A stretch of DNA of 64,000 nt from Peribacillus sp044761985 (GCF_044761985.1 NZ_JBIWDK010000008.1:159593-223592); one strand, 5' to 3'. Positions 19,601 through 27,761 are shown, counted from the first letter of the stretch. The notes: generated from the sequence alone by a model not told the origin. Numbers and translations: made by a program.

Positions 19601-20914
19601 TTCAACACAAAGAAACTTACGATTGCTTCACCGAGCGTCTTGATTGATCTTGATGGAGACTCTACCATCCAAGAGGGCATCTTCATCAAGAGTGCCTATG
19701 CCAAACTGCAGGGTTCAGGTTTGAAAAATACAAAAGTGATCCTTGAGCCGACCAAAGCAGGCGCGATTATTGATTTCGGTGGCGCTAAGGTCAAAGAAGT
19801 CATCATCGAAAATGCGAACATCAAAGAAATCAGAGGCGCTGAAAATGTTCAGAAATGGTCTGCTGAAGACGGCGTCGATACAACGGGCATCAAATTCTTG
19901 AATGCAAAAGGGGAAGCGATTGTTTCTCCTTTCGCTTCTAAGGAAAATAAAGCTCCAACTGTAAAGAAGAAAATAGAAAATGTAGATGTGAAAGTGGGTT
20001 CGACGGTCACTCTTAATCTACGTGAATACTTTGAAGATCCAGATAATGATCCACTAACCTTTGAGTCTACGATTGGTACAATAGCTGGCTCAACGTTGAC
20101 TCTTCCTACTGATAAAGTGGGAGATTATCTTGTCGCTGTAACAGCTAAGGACAAGTCTTCAGAAGTGATTGCTCGTTTCAGCCTGAAAGTATCAGAGGAT
20201 AAACAAATCGAAGCATATTATGAGAAAGCGTCCGGAAAAACGGGTAAGGAATTGAAAGCGACGCTCCACACCATCATCAAAAGCCAGACAAAGTTGACGT
20301 ATGCTCAAGTATGGGATGGCATTAAGGATGCAGATGAAGATCCAAAGAATTCTAAGAATGTCATCTTGCTGTACTCTGGAAAATCCATTTCGAAATCTTC
20401 AAATGGAGGGAATGTGGGTCAGTGGAATCGTGAGCATGTATGGGCAAAATCCCATGGGAATTTTGGGACAAGCGTAGGTCCGGGGACAGATCTTCATCAC
20501 CTTCGTCCGGAAGATGTGCAAGTGAATAGTAAACGAGGACATCTGGACTTCGACAATGGAGGACAGGCATATAGCGGCTGTGATTGTAAGGTTGATTCGG
20601 ATTCATGGGAGCCACCTGACAATGTTAAAGGCGATGTCGCCCGCATGTTGTTTTATATGGCCGTTCGCTATGAAGGAAACGGTGAGCTTGACTTGGAACT
20701 TTCCGATACGGTCAATACGTATCCAAAGCCGCTTCATGGAAAGTTATCAACGCTTTTGAAGTGGAATGAACTTGATCCAGTTGATGAATTTGAGAGCAAC
20801 CGCAATGATGTCATTTATGAAAAATGGCAGCACAATCGTAATCCATTCATCGACCATCCTGAATGGGCCAACGAGATTTGGGGTCCGGCCAAGGATTTGA
20901 AAAAAGCGAGTTAG
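16625..20914 (+). CDS. Giant secreted double nuclease (EEP nuclease plus endonuclease I)
   Basis: A 1429-residue exported protein. Signal peptide, a DUF6359-like domain (~35-145), OB-like domains, a chitobiase/hexosaminidase-C-like fold (~345-415), another OB-like segment (~420-640), then an endonuclease/exonuclease/phosphatase domain (~670-970: SYNIENFS, LVEVQD, GDLNDYE, SDHDP). A beta-rich linker leads to a C-terminal endonuclease I domain (~1195-1425) with REHVWAKSHG and GTDLHHLRPED, as in Bacillus Bsn. Both catalytic centres look intact. It resembles YhcR-type extracellular nucleases but has a different second module. The upstream 5'-nucleotidase would complete nucleic acid breakdown to nucleosides and phosphate. 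Confidence 0.88.
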   Translation: MTKRLKSLFKVSLVLMLILSFLVPVSYSKEAQAEMILTVADAIADNSSGSKATVEGYIVGFYTDKGAIKEGSITDTNIAIADSPSETDKSKIMPVELSAASGYRPIFGLKSNPSYLGKKVRISGSLIKYFSVPGLKTPTLIEILDDEPSEDTPVKGTVKEVREMKQGSLASTKGIVTAVFGGSNDTVYIQDETAGIVLYGPSLGLKEGDEVDVTGKLTEYSGLLELAVTKGDIKVIKENVAVPEAELIKAADLKEEKEASLLKLKGVTIVSLSSSNYTAKDEDGTTFIIRTTNPTLLSVGKRYDFVSGVLGAFGSTYQLLPRSADDIVEDVNKVQSVTADPAAGFIKAGEKVTLSTGTEGATIHYTTDESEPTSTSDIFTQPIEIQKNMVIKAKALKEGLTDSEVSTFSYTIQDGEVRIHDIQGEGHSSPYDGSNVNDIEGIVTYVSGTSEFYIQDQKPDNNIKTSEGILVYKSGHNVKIGDVVKVNGQVKEYYVGNAQGTDLPVTEIAASSITPLSTGNELPAPIVIGKDRIPPTETIDSDSFAQFNPDKDGIDFYESIEGMFVEIQNPKVVSPQYSGKLVVIPKQLESNTNAGGVKLTATDGNPERIHIDVNSSLQAKAGDYFEGSITGVMGYASSNYKLLTDKSKLPELIAGKTVQETTLLPEDDSKLSIASYNIENFSMATGTEKVERIVNSIIKNMKTPDIIGLVEVQDDNGATDNGVTTAEGSAKVLIDKIKALGGPEYRYTEVAPINNQDGGQPGGNIRPGFLYNPSRVTLVEGKKGSATEAVKYKEGKLTLNPGLVDPTNGAFSSSRKPLAAQFEFNGENVVVVANHFNSKSGDHSLFGSTQPPVFSSEVQRNKIATVVNGFVKDIKSENPKANVVVLGDLNDYEFSNPLAKLKGNELTNMIDEVPFEKRYTYSFEGNSQVLDHILVSNNMAESTKVDIVHINSSFMETHGRASDHDPVLIQTDLTASGTVEPIVPEKTYQLSKFNTKKLTIASPSVLIDLDGDSTIQEGIFIKSAYAKLQGSGLKNTKVILEPTKAGAIIDFGGAKVKEVIIENANIKEIRGAENVQKWSAEDGVDTTGIKFLNAKGEAIVSPFASKENKAPTVKKKIENVDVKVGSTVTLNLREYFEDPDNDPLTFESTIGTIAGSTLTLPTDKVGDYLVAVTAKDKSSEVIARFSLKVSEDKQIEAYYEKASGKTGKELKATLHTIIKSQTKLTYAQVWDGIKDADEDPKNSKNVILLYSGKSISKSSNGGNVGQWNREHVWAKSHGNFGTSVGPGTDLHHLRPEDVQVNSKRGHLDFDNGGQAYSGCDCKVDSDSWEPPDNVKGDVARMLFYMAVRYEGNGELDLELSDTVNTYPKPLHGKLSTLLKWNELDPVDEFESNRNDVIYEKWQHNRNPFIDHPEWANEIWGPAKDLKKAS

Positions 20915-20930
20915 TTCTTAAAAAGTAGAA

Positions 20931-20974
20931 AACGACGAAAAGAGCATGGATACAACCATGCTCTTTTCGTCGTT
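20931..20974. terminator. Bidirectional terminator between convergent genes
   Basis: A perfect 19-bp stem (20931-20949 with 20956-20974, loop ATACAA) between the nuclease gene and the leftward 3D-domain gene. Confidence 0.9.
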
Positions 20975-20991
20975 ATAAAACTACTAGATTA

Positions 20992-21789
20992 TTAGTCTAC
21001 TATCGTCACTTTGACTTGTTTTTTACCCCAGATTAAAGCATCCGATTGTTTAGGGATGAATACATCGATCTTATTCCCTTTGATCGCTCCCCCAGTATCC
21101 ACTGCGAGTGCTTTTCCGTAGCCTTCCACTTCCACTGTAGAACCTAATGGAATCACACTTGGATCGACAGCAATTACTCTTGCATCATCATATTTCTTCA
21201 GATTGACACCCATTCTTGTAATTCCTGAGCACCCTTCACAGCTAGCCGTGTAAGCGGTACTTGAAACCGTCAAAGTCTTCGAAGAGTTACTAACTAAATT
21301 GGCTTTCGTTTCAAGCTTACTCATGGTTTTTGCCCCGGCGATTCCGTCGGCGGTCAATCCTTTTTGTTTTTGAAAGGTGGAGACAGCTTGTTTTGTACCG
21401 CTGCCGAATATCCCATCAACCGTCGATGTGTATACATCCCACACCTTCAATAATTTTTGCAAATCGGCCACATGCTTACCGATATCCCCGGTACGCAATA
21501 CTTGTATTTTTTGATTCGTTTGTAATCCTGCTATTCCATCGGCTTTCAGGTTCGACTTTTTCTGAAATTCCTTTACGGATTCTTTTGTAATGGAACCGTA
21601 GTACCCGGTTGCCTCATGATAGGGATAGACCCCTTTTGTCAGCAATGATTCTTGTAACTCTTTTACATCACTATGGCTTGTACCTTGCGATAGCGTTCGA
21701 TCTCCAAGGGCAGCTTCACCTTTAGTCGGCATCGCTAATCCTATCATGAATATCGAAGCCGTGATGATTATGCATATAATGTTCTTCAT
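20992..21789 (-). CDS. Secreted cell-wall protein: two peptidoglycan-binding domains plus 3D domain
   Basis: 265 residues: signal peptide, two PG_binding_1 domains (~30-95 and ~100-165) and a C-terminal 3D domain (~170-265) with the conserved Asp residues in AVDPSVIPLG, AVDTGG and NKIDVF. 3D domains are related to MltA-type lytic transglycosylases and occur in stationary-phase survival proteins such as YocH. The start at 21789 is fixed by GGAGGACAAAC; a longer frame upstream lacks a site. Likely acts on the wall in stationary phase. Confidence 0.85.
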   Translation of the reverse strand: MKNIICIIITASIFMIGLAMPTKGEAALGDRTLSQGTSHSDVKELQESLLTKGVYPYHEATGYYGSITKESVKEFQKKSNLKADGIAGLQTNQKIQVLRTGDIGKHVADLQKLLKVWDVYTSTVDGIFGSGTKQAVSTFQKQKGLTADGIAGAKTMSKLETKANLVSNSSKTLTVSSTAYTASCEGCSGITRMGVNLKKYDDARVIAVDPSVIPLGSTVEVEGYGKALAVDTGGAIKGNKIDVFIPKQSDALIWGKKQVKVTIVD

Positions 21790-21937
21790 GTTTGTCCTCC
21801 TTGTTGTATCTGCACGTATACAATTCGTTTGGTTAACGATTCTTACGTGCAGGGAAAGGAAAAACACAGCAAAGGGACCAAAGAACTGTTAATACATGTA
21901 ACGGAATCTGAGAAAACGGGGAGGTTCGATGTGATTA

Positions 21938-21972
21938 CAAATCCCTTGTTTCAGGGGATTTGGGTGTTTTTT
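21938..21972 (+). terminator. Orphan terminator-like hairpin upstream of the DUF3817 gene
   Basis: CAAATCCC (21938-21945) pairs with GGGATTTG (21955-21962), followed by GGTGTTTTTT. No gene precedes it on this strand, so it could end a short transcript or act as an attenuator for the next gene. Confidence 0.5.
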
Positions 21973-22080
21973 ACATGTGTTTTCAAGACCACATATGTAA
22001 TGGTTCGTTCATATAGAGTTCATATTTGTGCTTTATAATGATAGTGAAATAAACTTTTAAATGGAATGGGGGATAAACGA

Positions 22081-22371
22081 ATGTTTTCTACAGCCATGGG
22101 CTGGTTCAGGTTCGTCACAATCATAGAAGGAATCTCCTATGTCCTATTACTCGGAGTGGGTCTACCAACTAAATTCATCATGGGTAATGAGGAGATTACG
22201 AGAATATTAGGCAGCATACACGGAGGACTTTTCATCGCATTTGGACTATTACTATTATATGTAGGCTTGAGAAAGAAATGGTCCTTTTTCAAAATGGCCC
22301 TAATCTTCATCGCATCCTTCATTCCTATAGGGAACTTCGTGATCGATCGAAAAGTATTGAAACAAGCTTAA
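22081..22371 (+). CDS. DUF3817 integral membrane protein
   Basis: 96 residues with three hydrophobic segments. FRFVTIIEGISYVLLL and the GSIHGGLFIAFG segment fit the DUF3817 family. GGGGG lies eight bases before ATG 22081; the in-frame ATG at 22066 has no site. Monocistronic with a terminator. Function unknown. Confidence 0.75.
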   Translation: MFSTAMGWFRFVTIIEGISYVLLLGVGLPTKFIMGNEEITRILGSIHGGLFIAFGLLLLYVGLRKKWSFFKMALIFIASFIPIGNFVIDRKVLKQA

Positions 22372-22375
22372 ATCC

Positions 22376-22415
22376 AAAAGGGACGTGCCGATTAACTAGG
22401 CGCGTCCCTTTTTAA
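22376..22415 (+). terminator. Terminator after the DUF3817 gene
   Basis: AAAAGGGACG.GCC pairs with GGC.CGTCCCTTTT (one mismatch, loop GATTAACTA), then T-rich sequence. Confidence 0.88.
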
Positions 22416-22433
22416 ATCAACGACAGAGCATTA

Positions 22434-22530
22434 GACTGATAAATTCCCTTTTTTGACCGATAAAAGGGGAGTTAGACCGATAAATAGGCAAGTTTGACCG
22501 ATAAAACCGCCAAACTGACCGATAAATGAA
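22434..22530. repeat. Degenerate 21-bp tandem repeat, GACCGATAAA type
   Basis: Cores GACYGATAAA start at 22434, 22455, 22475, 22496 and 22517 (steps 21, 20, 21, 21). The array sits between a terminator and the 3' end of the MFS gene. Confidence 0.8.
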
Positions 22531-22560
22531 TGAAATGAAGAATCCGTTAGCAAACAGTTT

Positions 22561-23856
22561 TTATTTTTCACTTCCACGAGACCATATCACTACTGGAATT
22601 AGTAATAAGGATAAAATTCCTCCAATCAATGATAATGTTAGATAACTTGAACCTGCCACAATCATTCCAGACGATGCTCCGCCAGCAGCTCCTGACAACG
22701 CAATCAAAACATCCACTGAACCTTGTGTTTTAGCCCTTGTGGAAGTTTTAGTTGAATCAACAATAAGTGCAGTCCCACTTATCAATCCAAAATTCCATCC
22801 TAATCCAAGTAAAGAAAGAGCAATTATTAGAAGAACTATGGAATCTCCTGGTGCAAATGCTGATAGTAAACCTGCCAGAAGCAACGTAGTTCCTGAAGCA
22901 ATAGCCATCGTAGTACGCCCCAACTTATCAACCAGAAAACCTGTAATCAGGGAAGGGAGATACATGGCACCTATATGAAAACCGATAACAAGACCTACTG
23001 CACCCAAGCTATGTCCATGATGTCTCATATGAACGGGTGTCATTGTCATAATAGCCACCATTACAATTTGAGTAAGAACCATAATCGTTGCCCCAACCAT
23101 TATGCCCTTTTTGTTTTCTGTATGTACAGTTGCTGCCAAATGTCCTTTATCACTAGGCTCTTGGTTCGTTGCTTCTATCATTCTTGCTATAACGAGTGGA
23201 TCTGGACGAAGCATGATGAAAAGGACAACACCTGCTAAGATATAGGCTGCTGCTGCTAAAATAAAAGGACCAGCAAGAGAGGGAACACCTATGGATAGAG
23301 CGAAATTCCCCATCACATTGACTAAATTCGGACCTGCCACGGCACCGAATGTTGTAAAAACCATTGTCATACTAATAGCAGTCGCTCGCTGTTTACTATT
23401 CGCTAAGTCCGTACCAGCATAACGAGCCTGTAAATTAGTTGCTGTTCCCGCACCATAAACAAGCAGGGAAGGGAATAAAAGGTATGCGCTATTTATGATT
23501 GCTGCAATGATGACGCCTATTGCTCCAAGTCCACCGACGATAAAACCCGCCGACAGACCTGTACGACGCCCATAACGTTGAGAAAGTTTCCCTACAAGTA
23601 ATGCTGCTAAGGCTGACCCTAAAGTGAGTATAGCTGAAGGGAGTCCAGCGAAAGCTTCTGTGCCGAGCATTTGCTGTGCAAGTAGTGCCCCCACAGTTAC
23701 TCCGGCGGCTAACCCTGCACCACCAAAGATTTGTGAAATACTTACAACAAATAATGTACGCTTGTATAACGACTTTTGTTTTTCTGGCGAACGAATGTAA
23801 CTTTGTAACATAGCTGTTTGTTCGTCTAACGCTTTTGCACTTTCTTTCTGAAACAC
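22561..23856 (-). CDS. Major facilitator superfamily transporter
   Basis: 431 residues with about 12 hydrophobic segments and an MFS loop 2-3 motif (GKLSQRYGRRTGL). GTG start at 23856 with AAGGAGG eight bases upstream. It is a drug/metabolite efflux-like MFS member with a long central cytoplasmic loop. The substrate is unknown. The gene stands alone: a terminator of the flavoprotein gene lies upstream, and only 21-bp repeats follow it. Confidence 0.85.
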   Translation of the reverse strand: MFQKESAKALDEQTAMLQSYIRSPEKQKSLYKRTLFVVSISQIFGGAGLAAGVTVGALLAQQMLGTEAFAGLPSAILTLGSALAALLVGKLSQRYGRRTGLSAGFIVGGLGAIGVIIAAIINSAYLLFPSLLVYGAGTATNLQARYAGTDLANSKQRATAISMTMVFTTFGAVAGPNLVNVMGNFALSIGVPSLAGPFILAAAAYILAGVVLFIMLRPDPLVIARMIEATNQEPSDKGHLAATVHTENKKGIMVGATIMVLTQIVMVAIMTMTPVHMRHHGHSLGAVGLVIGFHIGAMYLPSLITGFLVDKLGRTTMAIASGTTLLLAGLLSAFAPGDSIVLLIIALSLLGLGWNFGLISGTALIVDSTKTSTRAKTQGSVDVLIALSGAAGGASSGMIVAGSSYLTLSLIGGILSLLLIPVVIWSRGSEK

Positions 23857-24007
23857 GATCTAACCTCCTTTTCTAGAAATTATATGATTTGTGCCATTTA
23901 TAAAACAATTATAGAACTTTTTTTGCTTTATGCCATTAGTCATTTACTATTAATCAACCTTTTAAAAAATTTAGTTGGAAACTGCATACGTTCAAGCTGG
24001 TATACCA

Positions 24008-24036
24008 AAAAAAAAACTGCTAGTTCTCACTAGCAG
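24008..24036 (-). terminator. Terminator of the flavoprotein transcript
   Basis: CTGCTAGT and ACTAGCAG pair around TCTC (24017-24036); on the minus strand the stem is followed by ten T. Confidence 0.9.
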
Positions 24037-24044
24037 CCTTACAT

Positions 24045-25367
24045 TTAACAGCAACCACCTGCACCACTATTACATACCCCGGTTTCAGGGAGGCTTAGTT
24101 CAACACGCTTCGCACTTTCTTCATCCCCAGCTAAAAAGGCTACAACCGAGCGAACTTGTTCATAGCCGGTTGCCATTAAGAAGGTTGGAGCCCGACCATA
24201 GCTTTTCGCACCTACGACATAAAAGCCTTGCTCTGGCTGACGTAAAGTGGTTTCACCATGCGCCTCGACGGTTCCACAGCTATGCTCATTTGGATCGATG
24301 AGAGAAGCGAGTGCCGTCACACTTTCTGTTGTGGGATCAATCGTTAACCGAAGCTCTCCGTTTATCGTATAATCCGGCCGACTGCCTGTATTGACGACTA
24401 GGCGGTCAAAACCTTCTAAAACGATATCTTCGCCACGCTGTGTACCCATGATTGAAATGTTATCCGTTCCTTTTAAAGAGGAAATGAAGAACGGGGTGAC
24501 CACGTTAATTTTTCCTTCATCCACAAGCTGACGAATACGCGAACCCAATGCTCCACGTGCCATCAGTTCATCATTTTGCTCTCCACCATATGCCATTTCG
24601 ACGTTCTCTTTGCGTAAAATCCATGTAATGTCCGTGTCAGGAGATTGTTTCTTCAACTCCGCCAGGTTTAGCAATGAATTAATGGCTGAATGCCCACCAC
24701 CAATAACAGCGACCTTTTTATTTGTATAAAGCGAAGCGTTTACGGCTACATTCGGAATGTGATAATCGATTCGTTCGGCCAATGCTTTTTCAGAAGGAAG
24801 CCAGACGCCGTTTCCTTGTGCAGGATTTGGATTTCCCCAAGTCCCTGTTGCATCTAGCACTGCACGGGCTTGGAATGTCTTCAGTTCACCTTCTACCTCC
24901 GTATAAATGACAAACGGCTGATCGTTACGAGCCTTTGATTTCATCTTGTCATGATTCTGGCGGGTAAGGGCGATCACAGGATGATTGGTATAAATGAACG
25001 GCTTGATTTGTTCCAGTTCAGCCAAAGGTTTTAAATATAAGTCGATTAATTCGTTGCCTGTTGGGATTTCTTCGCCATTTGGTTCCTGCCAGTCCGTTTG
25101 TTGGAGTAGCGTTTTGGCTGCGGCGTCGATGTTATATTGCCAAGGGGAGAATAGTCTTACATGTCCCCATGAACGAACGCTTGCCGCTACTTCAAGGCCT
25201 GCTTCCAACAGGAGAAAGGGCTGTTTTCGTGCAGCCAGTTGAGCAGCGGCAGCTAACCCAACAGGACCTGCCCCGATAATGGCTACCGGTAAAGTTGATT
25301 CCGGCGTGCAACAACCTGTCGAAGGTTCACAACAGGCCTGCTGATTTAAGATTTTAAATGTTTTCAT
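24045..25367 (-). CDS. FAD/NAD(P)-binding oxidoreductase of the ars island (ArsO-like)
   Basis: 440 residues. Two dinucleotide-binding motifs are visible: IIGAGPVGLAAA (~30) and VIGGGHSAINSL (~220), a layout seen in flavin monooxygenases and the ArsO-like proteins near Gram-positive ars genes. Both ends carry cysteines (CCEPSTGCC near residues 12-20 and CNSGAGGCC at the C-terminus), which could bind As(III) or another soft metal. It has its own ribosome site (AAGGAGTG) and its own ArsR-type box directly upstream, so it is probably arsenic-induced separately from arsRBC. The reaction is not known from sequence. Confidence 0.78.
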   Translation of the reverse strand: MKTFKILNQQACCEPSTGCCTPESTLPVAIIGAGPVGLAAAAQLAARKQPFLLLEAGLEVAASVRSWGHVRLFSPWQYNIDAAAKTLLQQTDWQEPNGEEIPTGNELIDLYLKPLAELEQIKPFIYTNHPVIALTRQNHDKMKSKARNDQPFVIYTEVEGELKTFQARAVLDATGTWGNPNPAQGNGVWLPSEKALAERIDYHIPNVAVNASLYTNKKVAVIGGGHSAINSLLNLAELKKQSPDTDITWILRKENVEMAYGGEQNDELMARGALGSRIRQLVDEGKINVVTPFFISSLKGTDNISIMGTQRGEDIVLEGFDRLVVNTGSRPDYTINGELRLTIDPTTESVTALASLIDPNEHSCGTVEAHGETTLRQPEQGFYVVGAKSYGRAPTFLMATGYEQVRSVVAFLAGDEESAKRVELSLPETGVCNSGAGGCC

Positions 25368-25383
25368 GATAATAGCACTCCTT

Positions 25384-25403
25384 AAATAAGAATTTACTTA
25401 TAT
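25384..25403 (-). promoter_or_regulatory. ArsR-type operator upstream of the flavoprotein
   Basis: AAATAAG-AATTTA-CTTATAT (7-6-7 inverted repeat). It matches the box in front of arsR in spacing and in all seven right-arm bases. Confidence 0.75.
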
Positions 25404-25432
25404 AGTGATTGAAATAAAAGAGTAGCACCAGT

Positions 25433-25642
25433 CTACTTATTTATTTCCTCTTCAATTTGATGTAAAGCCAGTTTATAGTGTGTTCTCGTTTGAGCTCCGT
25501 AATGATTTAAATCACCTTTGAAAAAATCTGTTTCCATCATCTGACGCATTTCTTCAAATGAAGAAGTTCTAGTTGCTAAAATAAGTTTCATATACGCATG
25601 GAAATATTCTTTGCTTAAAGCTCCTGAATGATGGACACGCAT
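25433..25642 (-). CDS. Small ORF at the end of the ars operon, unknown
   Basis: 69 residues, mixed-charge and helical, rich in His, Met and aromatic residues. ATG 25642 lies one base after the stop of the HesB-like gene, without an obvious ribosome site, so translation would depend on coupling. It has no recognised family and may be the remnant of a longer gene. It is followed by the promoter region of the flavoprotein gene. Confidence 0.5.
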   Translation of the reverse strand: MRVHHSGALSKEYFHAYMKLILATRTSSFEEMRQMMETDFFKGDLNHYGAQTRTHYKLALHQIEEEINK

Positions 25643-25643
25643 A

Positions 25644-25925
25644 TCAGCAACTTGTTGGGGTAAAGCCTTGTAACACTAAACCCATTTCACCATTTTCTTC
25701 TTCCGCATGAATTGTTACACCTTCTAATTGTGCTTTCACTTGTGGATCAACGGCTACTTGGATTCCCTCGACAAATGCGACCTCGTCTGTAGGTTGTGCG
25801 TCATCTAATCCAACGCCAAGATTCACTCCACAACAACCGGCAATCCCGTAAAATCGAAGTGTTTTCACTTCTGAACCCTCAATGGCTTGTGTTAAGTAGT
25901 TTTTTCCTTCAACGGACATTTTCAT
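25644..25925 (-). CDS. HesB/IscA-like protein in the ars operon
   Basis: 93 residues of the HesB/IscA (iron-sulfur carrier-like) fold. Cysteines are at GIAGCCG in the middle and at the C-terminal end (TPTSC), not in the exact A-type carrier pattern (C-x(n)-CGC). It starts on the last base of the arsC stop (TAATG). In the ars context it may bind arsenite or protect Fe-S centres. This is inference. Confidence 0.65.
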   Translation of the reverse strand: MKMSVEGKNYLTQAIEGSEVKTLRFYGIAGCCGVNLGVGLDDAQPTDEVAFVEGIQVAVDPQVKAQLEGVTIHAEEENGEMGLVLQGFTPTSC

Positions 25926-26341
25926 TATGCTTGCTCCTTTGCAAATTGTTCAATGCGTACACCAATCGCATCACGCACTTGTTGGAATACTTGCCATTTT
26001 TCCTCGTCTGTTCCTGTTGCCTTTGCAGGATCCGGGAAACCCCAATGTTCCCTTTTTACGTGTGGCGGGGTGACGGGGCAGTGTTCATCCGCATGCCCAC
26101 AAAGCGTGACCACAAGCGTTGCACTGTCTAAGATCTCTTTATCAATGACATCCGATGTATGCGATGTAATATCAATACCTACCTCATGCATGGCCTTGAC
26201 GGCACGAGGATTTAAGCCGTGTGCTTCAAGTCCGGCACTTAAAACGTTCCACTCGCTAGGTAACAACTTCTTAGCCCAACCTTCAGCCATTTGACTACGG
26301 CACGAGTTACCCGTGCACAAAAAATATAGCGTGTTCGTCAT
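25925..26341 (-). CDS. arsC: Arsenate reductase, thioredoxin-linked
   Basis: Reduces arsenate to arsenite, 138 residues with a low-molecular-weight phosphatase fold. The P-loop is C9-TGNSC-R with nucleophile Cys9 and Cys14; Cys81 and Cys88 (TLCGHADEHCP) form the relay pair seen in Bacillus and Staphylococcus enzymes. Located 11 bases downstream of arsB in the arsRBC operon. Confidence 0.94.
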   Translation of the reverse strand: MTNTLYFLCTGNSCRSQMAEGWAKKLLPSEWNVLSAGLEAHGLNPRAVKAMHEVGIDITSHTSDVIDKEILDSATLVVTLCGHADEHCPVTPPHVKREHWGFPDPAKATGTDEEKWQVFQQVRDAIGVRIEQFAKEQA

Positions 26342-26352
26342 GATGAATCCCC

Positions 26353-27411
26353 CTATAACTTGATTGTTTTAAAGTATTTCTTTTGCCAATGTAAAGCCAC
26401 ACTTACAAGCCCAATCAAGACCGGAACTTCTACAAGGGGCCCTATGACGGCAGCAAATGCTGCATCGGAATGAAGACCAAACACGGCAATCGCCACGGCA
26501 ATGGCTAGCTCAAAGTTATTACTGGCGGCTGTAAAAGAGAGGGCAGCCGTTACCGGATAACCTGCACCTGCCTTGCGTGAAGCAAAGAAGGATACCACAA
26601 ACATGATGATGAAGTAGATGAATAACGGAATGGCAATCCGCAGTGCGTCAAAAGGTAGCTCAACGATTTGATCCCCTTTTAGTGCAAACATCATCACGAT
26701 CGTAAACAATAGGGCAAGAAGGGTGAATGGTGAAATCTTCGGTAAAAACTTTTCTTCGTATACTTTCTCTCCCACCGTTTTGAGCCCGATAAAACGTGTT
26801 AACATGCCTGCTGCAAACGGAATTCCTAAGTAAATGAGCACACTCTTGGTAATCTCCCAAACGGATATCGCCACATTGAATGTATCCAAACCAAACCAGC
26901 TAGGCATTACATTTAAAAATAGCCAGGCAAATACAGGGTACATGAAAATTTGAAAGATTGAGTTAAACGCCACTAGGCCAGCTACATATTCCCTGTCGCC
27001 TTTTGCAAGGTCATTCCACACAATGACCATGGCAATACAACGAGCCAGACCAATCATAATGAGTCCGGCCATATATTCCGGGTAGTCATGCAGGAAGATA
27101 ATCGCTAAGAAGAACATTAAAAATGGACCAAGTAGCCAGTTTTGAAAAAGTGAGAGAGCTAAGACTTTTACGTCTTTAAACACTCGCCACATTTCTTCAT
27201 ATTTCACTTTCGCTAATGGGGGATACAACATAATGATGAGACCGATGGCAATGGGGATACTCGTCGTACCCACACTTGCGACATCCAGTAGTTCCTTGAA
27301 ATTCGGAAGAAGTAAACTAATGGCAATCCCAACAGCCATCGCTACAAAAATCCATACCGTTAAATAACGATCCAAAAAGGAAAGCTGTTTGGTTAAAGGC
27401 TGTTCACTCAT
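26353..27411 (-). CDS. arsB: Arsenite efflux permease, ACR3 family
   Basis: A 352-residue membrane transporter with about ten hydrophobic segments. The motifs GLARCIAMVIVWN (with the conserved Cys) and AASNNFELAIAVA are typical of ACR3 arsenite carriers, not of the larger E. coli-type ArsB. It overlaps arsR by four bases. It exports the arsenite made by ArsC. Confidence 0.92.
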   Translation of the reverse strand: MSEQPLTKQLSFLDRYLTVWIFVAMAVGIAISLLLPNFKELLDVASVGTTSIPIAIGLIIMLYPPLAKVKYEEMWRVFKDVKVLALSLFQNWLLGPFLMFFLAIIFLHDYPEYMAGLIMIGLARCIAMVIVWNDLAKGDREYVAGLVAFNSIFQIFMYPVFAWLFLNVMPSWFGLDTFNVAISVWEITKSVLIYLGIPFAAGMLTRFIGLKTVGEKVYEEKFLPKISPFTLLALLFTIVMMFALKGDQIVELPFDALRIAIPLFIYFIIMFVVSFFASRKAGAGYPVTAALSFTAASNNFELAIAVAIAVFGLHSDAAFAAVIGPLVEVPVLIGLVSVALHWQKKYFKTIKL

Positions 27412-27719
27412 GACGAAACATCACATTCAGATCCGCACTGACATGTATCTTGCTTCTCTATTTGAGCGAGTACCGTCTGCATAAGGGGCGTTTGTTCCTC
27501 CACTAGCCGATAATGTTTCCATGTGCCGACTTTGCGGGCCACAATAATTCCGGCTTCCTCCAGCTTCTTTAACTGCTGGCTTACGGCAGGCTGCGATAAA
27601 CCAAGCACATCGACTAAATCACATACACATACCTCTCCGCCTTTCAAACATGAAAGGAGGGTAAGGCGATTCCTATCTGCTACTGCTTTCAATTGCTTCT
27701 CAAGTAAAAGAAAATCCAT
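27408..27719 (-). CDS. arsR: ArsR-family metalloregulator
   Basis: A 103-residue winged-helix repressor. Recognition helix region LSQPAVSQQLKKLEEAG; a metal site ELCVCDL-like segment (EVCVCDLVD) in the alpha-3 region and a second Cys cluster CQCGSEC at the C-terminus. Release by As(III) or Sb(III) is expected. First gene of the arsR-arsB-arsC operon, with AGAGGTGATG upstream of the ATG and an operator 23 bases upstream of the start. Confidence 0.93.
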   Translation of the reverse strand: MDFLLLEKQLKAVADRNRLTLLSCLKGGEVCVCDLVDVLGLSQPAVSQQLKKLEEAGIIVARKVGTWKHYRLVEEQTPLMQTVLAQIEKQDTCQCGSECDVSS

Positions 27720-27741
27720 TTCATCACCTCTGAATATTAAT

Positions 27742-27761
27742 ATATAAGAATATACTTATAT
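27742..27761 (-). promoter_or_regulatory. ArsR operator of the arsR-arsB-arsC operon
   Basis: A 7-6-7 inverted repeat, ATATAAG-AATATA-CTTATAT, with perfect arms, immediately upstream of arsR. Confidence 0.8.

Noticed and set aside
22434..22530. CRISPR array
   Set aside because: Unit of 21 bp is too short, cores are degenerate, spacers are about 11 bases, and no cas genes lie nearby.
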